Assembly (NCBI GenBank): GCA_026686845.1
Contig: JAIVEN010000011.1
Span: 22,120,501 to 22,184,500 of the forward strand
Direction: 5' to 3'
DNA length: 64,000 nucleotides
Source of the DNA: Adenanthera pavonina
Taxonomy: Eukaryota; Streptophyta; Magnoliopsida; Fabales; Fabaceae
In this document: positions 1 through 9,915 of the stretch, piece by piece
Numbering within the stretch: position 1 is the first letter of the stretch
How the letters are laid out: the number at the start of each line of letters is the position of its first letter
The notes under the pieces: generated by a model
What the model saw: only the letters and a program-made list of their open reading frames with translations
Databases searched by the model: none
Told to the model about the DNA's origin: nothing
Translations under genes and position numbers: made by a program

Positions 1-1432
1 TTCAAAAATTTGAATTTTAGACAAAATATAATTTGTGAAAACTAAAGAAATTCGTCTGAAAAATGTTGAAGTTCATCTGAAATCAAGAAGAAATTGAGTT
101 TCAAAAATACTATCTGACAGACGAACTTTGGCTTTCCAACATTCGAATTTTCATACAAGTCTGAAAGAAGCTTCTTTGAAATAGACGAACTTCGAGACTT
201 CAAAATTCGAATTTCAGACAAAACACAACTTATGAAAATGGAAGAAATTCGTCTGAAACAATGTTGAAGTTCATCTGAGATCAAGAATAATTTAAGTTTC
301 AAAACTGCTTTCTGACATATGAACTTTGAACATTAAAATTCGAATTTCAGAAGCTAAGGTTGTGAGTCTGTTGGAATGAAATGTTGACATACGAATGACA
401 GAGTTTTGTAATTTCGAATGTTGAAGTTAGTCTGAAAAGATTTTCTCTGACAAACGAACTTCACTCTTTCAACATTCGAATTTCGAAGAAAGTAAACTAC
501 TGTGCCTCCTTGAACGTACTGGGAACAGACGAATTTTGGGCTTCCAAAATTCGAATTTCGAGGGCACTGTAGAAAATTGAAAATACTATTCATGCTTAAC
601 AGAAAAACTTTCTTCTTGAAAATTCGTATGTCACAACGTGAAAACATTTTACAAGTTTCAAAATTCGAATTTCACTTCATGAACAGACGAACTTCGTATT
701 TTTACGTTGGAAGCTTTAACCTTCGGTTCCTTCGAAATTCGTCTGTTGACCAACCAAAATTCGAATTTCAGTATGTCAGAAGCATTAAATGCGGTTGGTT
801 AACGGATAGTTTTTCAGGATAACCGTTGGATAACTTCCCCAACGGATAGATTTTGTTTCTAACGAATAGTTGGAACCTAAATCTATAAATACAACATCAT
901 TTGAAGTTATGGGTAACGAATCAAACTTGTATATACTGAATTTCTGCTAAATCATCCTCTCAAAAGCTTTTACCCTCTAGCTTCAATATCTGTACTTTAA
1001 CCTTCAAATCTACTCTATTCAAGAGAGTTATATCTTTGTAAATAATCTACTCTTTATCTGAAAGATAGATTTACTTGTGAGGGAAAATCACAAGGGGATT
1101 GGGAAGCACATTGTAGAAGTGCTTAGAGAGATTGAGAAAGCTCCAGAAAACAGAGCATACTCGTTGTACTGAGGCATTAGCAAGAAGCCCGTTGAATTCT
1201 TGCTGTATAGTTGAAAAATCTCAAGAGGTGTCTTGAGGACTGGATGTAGGTCAAGAGGATAGACCGAACCAGGATAAATTACTGAGTGTTCTTCTCTCTA
1301 TTATTACTTTTCAGTTTACTCTGTTTTCACATTGCTTTATTACACTTTACTTTCTTCACCCATTTGACTTTGTGCAGAAAAATATCAATCTTCCCAATTC
1401 ACCCTCCTCTTGGGAAGTCAGCCTTGCTTACA
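1..1432 (+). repeat. 5' LTR of copy A (partial)
   Basis: It matches 10342-11771 almost base for base and ends in CTTACA just before the primer site. U3 (up to about 880) holds about ten TTCGAA palindromes and several CAGACGAA or TTCGTCTG octamers. A TATA box lies at 883-891. The last 45 bp hold an inverted repeat (CTTCCCAA / TTGGGAAG) around a C-rich loop. Confidence 0.93.
746..891 (+). promoter_or_regulatory. LTR promoter: W-box, MYB sites, AACGG cluster and TATA box
   Basis: In order: TTGACC (746-751, W-box core) overlapping ACCAACC (749-755, MYB/AC-element type); AACGGATAG at 801-809; TAACCGTTGGA at 820-830, whose reverse complement TCCAACGGTTA fits the plant mitosis-specific activator consensus YCYAACGGYYA exactly; AACGGATAG at 841-849; AACGAATAG at 861-869; CTATAAATA at 883-891. 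The motifs are seen directly. The regulatory role is inferred. Transcription should start about 30 bp after the TATA box. Confidence 0.6.
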
Positions 1433-1434
1433 AG

Positions 1435-1448
1435 TGGTATCAGAGCCC
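1435..1448 (+). other. Primer binding site of copy A (tRNA-iMet)
   Basis: TGGTATCAGAGCCC lies two bases after the LTR end. It is the usual complement of the 3' end of plant initiator tRNA-Met, used to prime minus-strand DNA synthesis. Confidence 0.93.
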
Positions 1449-1487
1449 GGATTCCCATACAAAGGATCTCACAGTCCGGGAATTAAG

Positions 1488-3287
1488 ATGGCTGGCTTTG
1501 GAGAAAGCATACTTCCTGAAGGGAACAACACTAATAGACCACCAGGCTTCAGTGGAGAACATTATGGGTACTGGAAGATGAGGATGCAGATTTACCTCCA
1601 ATCAATTGACCTTGATATCTAGTCAGTCATTGAGAAAGGAGATTTCGTTCCAATGACTCTAACTGAAGATGGAAGACACAAAGAGAAGCTAGAAGCAGAA
1701 TGGAATGATGAAGACAGAAGAAGAGTCCTGCTAAATTTCAAAGCAAAGTATTGTTTAGTTAGTGCCCTGAACCAGGACGAATTCTACAAAGTCTCACAAT
1801 GCTCCACTGCAAAAGGGATGTGGGACACTCTGCAGATTGCACATGAAGGAACAACTGGGGTCAGGGATAACAGACTAAACACATGCATTGGAGAATATGA
1901 AAGCTTCAGAATGACTTAAGGAGAAACTGTTAAGGAGCTGCAAAAGAGATTCACTCTTATTGTGAATCAATTAAAGAGCCTCGGAAAGGAGTACACTCAA
2001 TCTGAAAAAGTAAGAAAGATACTCAGAGCTCTTCCTCTGGAATGGCAGCTCAAGGTGACAGCAATAGAGGAAGCCAGAGGAGAATCAATGGTCTCTGTCA
2101 CAGCTCTCTTCGGCAGCCTTGAAGAATATGAAGGGAAAATCAAAGCTCTCAAGGAAGCTGGGCTGGACAGAAAGAAGAAAGGTCTTGCTCTCAAAGCTGC
2201 TGATGAAAAGGAAGAAGAATCTGACGAAGGCGATGAGCTGGATGAGGAAACTCTAGCTATGATGGTCAGGAAATTCGAAAGATTCTACAGCAAGAAGAAA
2301 AACAAGAGATTCTTCAAGAAAGGAGCAGCTAGTGAAAGCAAGAAAGAGGCAAAAGAGCCTGTGACTTGCTATGAATGCAAGAAGCAAGGACACATCAAAT
2401 GGGAGTGTCCTCAATTCCTCAAAAAGCAAGAAAGAGAAAAGAAAGTTGCTGACAAAGGGAAGAAGAAGAAAGCCTACATCTCATCGATATGGGACAACAG
2501 CTCAGATGAGGAAGAAGAAGATGAAGATGAGATTGCCAACATCTGTCTGATGGCACTTGCTTCTGAAGAAGCTGAACCCTCATGCAGCAGTGATCAGGAA
2601 GAAGAGGTATATGAATCTGAACCTTCCTATTCTGAATTATTGGATGCATTTCATGAGCTTCATGATGAGTTCATTAAAGTTGCTAAAGAACTAAAACTAG
2701 CAAAGAGAAAGATTAGTAAACTAGAATCTCAGAGCAACTTTTCTGAAACCACATCTGTACCTGCTGCTGAATCTGTTTCCTGTACTTCATGCATTAAACT
2801 AAAGCAAACTAATGATTACTTAGTAAAAAGCATGTCTAGGCTCACTAGAGGTAAAGATATGTTGTTTGCCTTGATGGGGAGCCAAAGAATATCACAAGGA
2901 AAAGCTGGTCTTGGCTATGATCCATGTGCTGTCAAGGAAAAGATTAGGAAGGAAAACCAGAATGCATACATGAGATATTTTGTGCATGCTGAGAGCAACA
3001 AAAAGAAAGATCACATGTCATCTCACATTGAAACATATAATCAACCAAAGCATGCAAGATAAAAGTATTATCTGCATTATTTTCTTCCTGCTTCTCAATC
3101 TAGCAATCCCTTCACTACCTGTCATTTCTGTAACAAAAAGGGACATATTTCCAGTTCTTGTGTGTTGAGGAAAAATGGACGTGGCAGGAAAGTTGAATGG
3201 GTTCCCAAAGTTGCATCTGCATCTAAGGAAAAATCTACTGACCAAAAAGGACCCAAGCAAATTTGGGTACCTAAAAGGAAAACATAA
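1488..3287 (+). pseudogene. gag: Sirevirus gag, copy A, with three premature stops
   Basis: Gag is the capsid and nucleocapsid polyprotein of the virus-like particle. The frame begins at the ATG at 1488 (MAGFGES...) and runs to TAA at 3285-3287, exactly 1800 nt as in copies B and C. The N-terminal third is the copia gag region (PPGFSGEHYGYWK), followed by a Lys/Glu-rich part, a CCHC zinc knuckle near 2369, an acidic Ser/Glu stretch, a coiled-coil-like segment, and a second CCHC knuckle near 3121. Premature stops are TAG at 1620-1622 (Trp in B and C), TAA at 1917-1919 (Glu in B and C) and TAA at 3060-3062 (Gln in B and C). No frameshift was seen. Pol follows in the -1 frame. Confidence 0.92.
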
Positions 3288-3295
3288 ATATTGTT

Positions 3296-6200
3296 TTGCA
3301 GGTCTGTCTCAAAGCTAAGAAAAGCAACAAATGGTACATGGACAGTGCCTGCTCAAGTCACATGACTGGTGATAAGGAGAAGTTCATCACCCTTAGAGAC
3401 AAGAAAGGAGGAAAGGTGACCTTTAGAGGTGATCAATATGGCAAAGTTGTTGGTATTGGCATTGTGGGCAAAAATCCAGAAACATCCATTGAAGAGGTGT
3501 TGTTTGTAATTGGCCTCAACCACAATTTGCTGAGCGTGAGTCAGACCTGTGATAAAGGAAATTGGGTGCTGTTTGACTTAAAGTTTTGCCTGGTCATCAG
3601 AAAAAGTGATCACAAAGTAATCCTCAAAGCTCAAAGGGATGGTAACTGTTATACTATTGATCTTGATGAACTTCCTCTCTCGGATTCTATATGTTTAATT
3701 AGTCAGGATAATGATAGTTGGTTATGGCATAGGAGATTAGCTCATGTTAACATGAATTAATTGTCTAAACTGGTTAAAAATGAGCTAGTAACTGGCTTGC
3801 CAAAAATATCTTTTGAAAAGGACAAAGAATGTGATGCATGCATAAGAGGGACACAAACTAAATCATCTTTTAAATCTAAAAATGTAGTTACCACAACTAG
3901 ACTACTTGAATTGCTGCATATAGACTTAATTGGACCATCTAGGGTGAAAAGTCTTGGTGGTAATCTGTATGTGCTTGTAATTGTAGATGATTATTCTAGA
4001 TTCACTTGGACATTATTCCTTTCCTCTAAAAGTGATACCTTTGATGCATTTGTAACCTTAGCTAAGAAAGTGCAAAATGAGAAAGGTATTTATATTGTGT
4101 CTATCAGGTCAGACCATGGAGGAGAGTTTGAAAATGCATACTTCCTGGAATACTGCAATGAGCATGGGATTGACCACAACTTCTCAACTCCAAGGACCCC
4201 TCAACAGAATGGGGTAGTAGAAAGGAAGAACAGAACTATTGGAGAGATGGCCATAGCTATGCTAAATGAGAAGGAACTCTCTCAAGTGTTTTGGGTTGAT
4301 GCAGTGAATACAGCAAGCTACATCATAAACAGAGCCTACATCAGACCAATCCTTGGGAAGACTCCATACGAGCTGTACAAGGGAAAAAAGCCAAATCTGT
4401 CCCATCTCCATGTGTTCGGATGCAAATGCTTCGTCCACAACAATGGAAAAGAAAATCTGGGTAAGTTTGATGCCAAATCCGATGAAGGTATATTTCTGGG
4501 CTATTCTAGTAGGAGTAAGGCATATAGAGTTTATAAAAAAAGATCAAATATGGTAGAAGAATCTGTGCATGTGGTTTTCATTGAAAATGAAACTGTTTCA
4601 AAACAAATTACCAATAAGGATGATCTTGCTTTCAATTTTGAAAACCTGGGCATTCTGATAAAAGTAGAACTGAATCTCCAAAGATATCCGAATCTATTAA
4701 CCTAGAGGAAGATATCCAGGAAAAAGAGTTTGATGAAGAAAATAATGAAGACACATCTCAAGAACTCCCTAGAGCTTGGAGATATCAAAGAAATCATCCT
4801 GTTGATCAAGTCATAGGGGATATTCAAGAGAAAGTCAAAACCAGAAAACAGTTGAGGGACAAAATGCTAAACTGTGCTTTCAATTCACAAATGGAACCCA
4901 AATGTGCTGAAGAAGCCTTAACTGATGATTACTGGATTTTAGCTATGCAAGATGAACTAAATCAGTTTGAAAGAAATCAAATTTGGGATTTAGTGCCTAG
5001 GCCAAAAATCATCCTGTCATTGGTACCAAATGGGTTTTCAGAAATAAGCTTGATGAATCTGGAACAATAATCAGAAATAAAGCTAGATTGGTTACTAAAG
5101 GGTATAATCAGGAAGAAGGTATTGATTTTGAAGAAACCTTTGCACCAGTAGCTAGATTAGAAGCTATAAGAATACTGCTAGCATATGCATGCATGAAAAA
5201 TATTTTATTGTATCAAATGGATGTGAAGAGTGCCTTTCTAAATGGATATATCATGGAAGAGATTTATGTAGATCAACCTCCAGGTTTTAAGGATTCTACA
5301 AAACCAAACCATGTTTATAAACTGAAGAAAGCTCTTTATGGTTTAAAATAAGCCCTTAGAGCATGGTATGAGAGATTAAGTAATTTTCTAACTAAAAAGG
5401 GGTTTAATAGAGGCAAAGAAGGTACAACTTTATTTACTAAGAAAGAAAATAAAGATTTACTTATTGTCCAAATCTATGTTGATGATATCATATTCGGTGC
5501 TACTGATCAGTCTCTTTGCAAGAAATTTTCTGAGTTAATGCAGGAAGAATTCGAGATGTCAATGATGGGTGAACTTAACTTCTTCCTTAGACTGCAAATC
5601 AGACAGCTTGGTGATGGTATCTTTCTCAGTCAATCCAAGTATCTAAAGGAGCTGCTAAAGAAGTTTGGAATGGAGAATGCCAAGCCAATGATAACACTTA
5701 TGGCTACTGCAACCAAACTGGACATGGATGAGAATGGGAAGATGTTTGACATTACTCAGTACAGAATGATTGGGTCCCTACTGTACTTAACTGCCAGCAG
5801 ACCTGACATTATGTTCAGTGTTTGTATGTGTACAAGGTTCCAATCATGCCCCAAAGAGACCCATGCAACAGCTGTGAAAAGAATTTTCAGATATCTTATT
5901 GGAACATCACAGATGGGTCTTTGGTATCCAAAAGGCAATGGAGAAGATCTCAAAGGATACACTGATGCTGATTTTACAGGATCCAAAACTGACAGAAAAA
6001 GCACAAGTGGAACTTGTCAGTTTCTTGGAGGATTCCTGGTTTCATGGTTCAGCAAAAAGCAAAACAGTGTGGCCCTATCCACTGCAGAAGCTGAGTATGT
6101 TGCAGCTGGAAACTGTTGTGCCCAAGTCATCTGGATGAAGCAGCAGCTTGAGGATCTTGAGGTTAAAATGAAAGAGATACCAATCATGTGTGACAACCAA

Positions 6201-6422
6201 AGTGCCATAAATATCACCAAGAATCCTGTCATGCATTCAAGGATAAAACATATTGAAGTTAGACACCATTTCATCAGGGATCACGTTCTAAAAGGAGAAG
6301 TTAAGCTAGAGTACATCCCCACAGAGGATCAAGTTGCTGATATACTCACAAAGCCTCTATCAAAAGACCAGCTTTGCAAAATCAGGAGAGAATTAGGTAT
6401 GGTAAATCCCAATAAACTGTAA
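3296..6422 (+). pseudogene. pol: Sirevirus pol, copy A, with two stops and two frameshifts
   Basis: This is the copia polyprotein in the order protease, integrase, RT, RNase H. Visible motifs are the protease MDSACSSHMTG near 3340; an HHCC-type pre-integrase region with WHRRLAH and CDAC; an integrase core with D (HIDLIGP), D (RSDHGGEF) and E (NGVVERKN); RT with ARLVTKGYNQEEGIDF and YVDD near 5477; and RNase H with TDADF, STAEAEY and CDNQSA. Lesions compared with C are TAA at 3758-3760 (Gln), a 1-nt loss near 4654, a 1-nt loss near 5002, and TAA at 5349-5351 (Gln). The frame has no upstream ATG of its own and lies -1 to gag, so pol would be made as a Gag-Pol fusion or from a processed RNA. Confidence 0.93.
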
Positions 6423-7418
6423 GTTATTCTGTGTGCAATTCTGTTTTTAAATCTTACAGCATTAAATTAATTCTAACTTCAGCATCGGAGAGTGTTTAAT
6501 TTAAGTTGCAGGTGCTCCTCACAAGATTAAATGGCAATACACTTGAAGATTGGAGCATATCATAATGGAACAACCAGAAAGTGAAGTAAATAACGAAAAT
6601 CCTAAGTTCTGGATCCATTCTGTAAGTTTTTAATGATGATGTTCATATTTTAAATGTTGTTAGACGTATTTTGCTTTATAAACTGTCTTTTTGTACTGGT
6701 CAACGTGGTCAACATTCGAATTTTAGGTGACCAACAGACGAACTTCGACCTGTTATGCTTTGGAACAGTTCTCACTGATGCCTTGAAATTCGTCTGTTGA
6801 ATAATGGAAGTTCAAATTTTCAAGAACAAAAATTTCAAAGTTTTGTTTATCCATCACTGTTATACGAATTATCACTTCTCAACATACGACTGTTGGACAA
6901 CCTTTACAAAAGTTGAAAAATTTGAATTTTCAGTTCAAAATTCTTCTGTTGAATCATGTTCTTCATGCTGAATGCTTGAAAGATGAAGTTTTGCATGCTT
7001 AATTCGTCTATTGATTGATGTTTCATTCGCTGCCTGCTGTTTTCTCATCAACATTCAAACTTTGTTGGAACAAAATTCGTCTGTTGTGCTTGTATTGCTT
7101 GATCCAAGCCTCTGTCAGACGAACTTTCAGATGAAAATTTGTCTGTCAGTAAGCTTTGCCAAACGGTTTAACTTGTAACTGCTCGAAGTTTGAATTTTGA
7201 CCCCTCAAAATTTGTCTGTCAGACGGTTACATACGTTAAAATCGACAGTTTTCACTTGGACAGACGTAACCCTATTCTTAACTCCTCCGAGTCTGTTCTA
7301 ATCCTCTCTTCAAATCTCTTAAATTCTGACCAAAAACCATCATTTTTCACCGATTAATCTTCCTTTCGCTTCATTTAAATCCATTCTAAGCCTCATTCTG
7401 CAATATTTATCCGAAGAA
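6423..7418 (+). other. Pol-ORF3 spacer of copy A with LTR-like motifs and intron-like signals
   Basis: This is a noncoding spacer of about 1 kb. GTAAGT at 6419-6424 overlaps the pol stop codon, CTAAC lies near 6475 and TTGCAG ends at 6511, which defines a 93-nt intron-like segment. A second GTAAGT lies at 6622-6627. From about 6700 the spacer carries the same short motifs as the LTR U3: TTCGAA at 6715-6720, CAGACGAA at 6735-6742, TTCGTCTG at 6789-6796, and more up to about 7210. Splicing or promoter activity is inference. Confidence 0.6.
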
Positions 7419-9596
7419 ATGGCAAGAGTTAAAAATCCTGAAGCTGGGAAAGCTAGAGCTCGGCCAAAGAGAGCGGTGAAATCACAATATGCTTCGAAGG
7501 AAGGAGAAAAATCTAAGAGCAAAGCCGAACCCAGTAAGGCAACACCTTCCAAACTCCAAAAATCATCATCCAAAGTAGAATCTCAGAAAACTGGACCCTC
7601 CTCTTGAAAAAGTGCAGAACCTTCGGTTCCTGTTCTTGATGCTGCTGTTGCTTCCTCTGCTTCCTTCAGTATAGAATCTGGAGAGTACAAGCTTACCACA
7701 CTACCACTATGGAGCACTCCACAGATTCAAGAGGAATACTCCACCAACAAGAAGGTAATCAAGCCACATTGTGTAAACTTGGAAGAGTTTTTGGTCTCTA
7801 ACAACTTTGATGCTGGGATATGGTTGTTGAGATACAAGAGTCTGTTGGAAGTATTAGAAAGATATGATGATAAGGTAGTAAAGTCATGGTATGCCTCTTT
7901 AAAGTACCACAACAAGAAGAAGAAGTGGGCAGTCAATCTAAGGTCTAGGACCATTTGGCTTGCAGATGAGACATTCAATGAGGTACTGGAGATCCCTGGG
8001 CAAGATGGACTCAGGATTGATATTACTGCCTCTGGGTACATGGACGAGGTAGATACTGCTGATGAAGAAGGTGGTCCCTGCCTGAACTACAAGGAAAGTT
8101 CAATTCTGAGAACTCTATTCAAAAGGGGGGAGAATTGGCCATCAATAAACATATTGAAGCCCACAGACCTCAGTGTTCAAGTGAGGATCCTGCACTACAT
8201 AGTGTCCAGGATCATATTCAACAAAGGAGGCAGCTTCAATTTGATAACAAGGGCAGAGGCACATGTCGTGGCTGCAATCATGCGTGGAAAACTGATTAAT
8301 ATGGGACACATCATCCTCCAACGCATGATCAAGGCTAGAGATCAGAGGAAGGACTCCATACTTCCCTATGCTGCTATCATCTCCAGAATTCTGCAGTATG
8401 CCAGAATTCAGCATATTGAGAAAGGGAAGGGCAAGCCCACTAAAATATTCAAGGAGGAAGAACTGCAGAGGATGGGCATTGAAAAAGATGAAGGAAGATG
8501 GGTTGGAAAGGGAGCAGGGAGATCTGAAGATTTGTTCTTTGTTACTGATGCCTCCCTACAACAAGGAGGCACCTCTGAAGTTCCTGACAGAGCTGTACCT
8601 CAGCCTTCTCAGCCAATTCCATCTCCCTCCAGGCCTACTCACCCTCCTTCCACTCCCTCCTTACGGGCCAAGCCAACCAAGATCACTGAGTTGTATGACA
8701 GTTTGTCTACACTCATTCTCAGCATTAGAGATGAGCAAAATGACAAATTTGCTCATCTGCAAGATCAGATCCATCAGTTGGCTGTGAACATGAAGGTGGT
8801 GGCTGATGCTTATGAAGAGATCAAAAGTGCAATCCCTGCCACTTCAGCTCCACCTCAACCTGGATCCTCTGTGCCTGTCCAATCTCCAACTCCTGAGCCT
8901 CCAAGCCCATTCGAGATTGCCTCCTCTGACCATGATGATGATATAGATGGTGCTGGTGCAACGAGGACACCAAGTCCTGGTCTACCCTTGGACTATGGAT
9001 TAGAAGAAGAAGGGCTTCAAAAATCAAGCCTTCCTGAGCCTATGCAAGAAGATGCTCAGGATTCAATTCTGTCCACTCAAGAGACTGAGCAAGTTGAAAG
9101 ACTGGTTGCAGCCATTTCAACCTCTTCAATGCAGGAAGGTGCAGGAAATGAAGAAAGGAGCATTGTGCCTATTGTTGATTATGAGGCCATTGCACACAAT
9201 GCCCTGCTGCAAGCTCAAAGGAGAAGGCTTGAAGAAATGTTTTCTACTGCTGAACCAACTCCTCCTTCTCTTGCTGCCTATGGACTTTCAGAGGAACAAA
9301 GAGTTCAGTTGGCTCTTTCCAGACAGGCAATGCAAGAGTTGCTTGAGGTCTCTGATGATGAAGATGATGAACCTAGTCCTGAGCCTCCTGCACTAGTCCA
9401 GCCAGAAATCCCTTTTGCTCCTGTGCCACTTCGAGCCATTCCTGTCTCTCAGATCCCTCCTCCGACTGAATTTGTTGGCCTTCCTGATGATGCCAAAAAG
9501 GGGGAGAAGACTGAGCAAACTGGAAAGTTTGCTGCTGCTGAGCAATCTGGGAAAGGGAAGACATACAGCAAGAAGACCAAGCCCAAGAAGAAGTGA
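7419..9596 (+). pseudogene. Sirevirus third ORF (env-like position), copy A, one premature stop
   Basis: This is a 725-codon frame starting at the ATG at 7419 (MARVKNPEAGK) and ending with TGA at 9594-9596. One in-frame TGA at 7605-7607 (Ser in C) separates the basic N-terminus from the rest. The parts are a Lys/Ser-rich basic N-terminus (1-75), a conserved globular region (about 110-360) resembling the plant-specific domain often labelled putative plant transposon protein, a coiled-coil-like stretch near 427-470, a long acidic Pro/Ser/Glu-rich region, and a basic Lys tail. I see no signal peptide and no clear membrane segment, so calling it an envelope rests on position only. The codons for DAKKGEK near 9493-9513 include a polypurine-tract-like AAAAAGGGGGAGA. 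Confidence 0.8.
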
Positions 9597-9901
9597 TTGA
9601 AGACTTGTTTTAATCTTAGGCTTGAGTTTTCTTGTAGTACTTTGTGTTTCTAGTTCTGTTTTTGAATGTTTAATGTTTGCTTTCTGTATTTTTAGAACTT
9701 TGATTAATTTGGTTTTTGTATTACACATTTGATTAAATGAATGAATTTCTTGGTTGCAATATGGTATGCTTATTACTCATTAAATATCTTCACTTAATCT
9801 GCTGTATATGATGTCTTTTGAAAATAATGCATATGTTGAGGGGGAGCTTGTAAAAGCAAACCCAAGTACTAATCCAGTTTGCTAGTTGTTTTGTCATCAT
9901 C

Positions 9902-9915
9902 AAAAAGGGGGAGAA
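9902..9915 (+). other. Polypurine tract of copy A
   Basis: AAAAAGGGGGAGAA immediately precedes the LTR TGTTG and would prime plus-strand synthesis. Similar tracts occur at about 8115 and 9496 inside ORF3, and as GAGGGGGAG near 9838. Multiple polypurine tracts are a reported Sirevirus trait. Confidence 0.9.

Noticed and set aside
42..647. Minus-strand and overlapping short frames in the LTRs
   Set aside because: They are made by the repeated AAATTCGAATTT palindromes and recur in every LTR. No domain or start context supports them.
118..691. CRISPR-like array
   Set aside because: The repeats are too short and irregularly spaced, and this is a plant nuclear sequence.
118..765. TTCGAA motifs as heat-shock elements
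   Set aside because: Heat-shock elements need GAA and TTC units spaced by two bases (TTCnnGAA or GAAnnTTC). Here TTC and GAA are directly adjacent or spaced by one.
1435..1448. tRNA gene
   Set aside because: Only the 3' complement of tRNA-iMet is present. It is a primer binding site with no cloverleaf.
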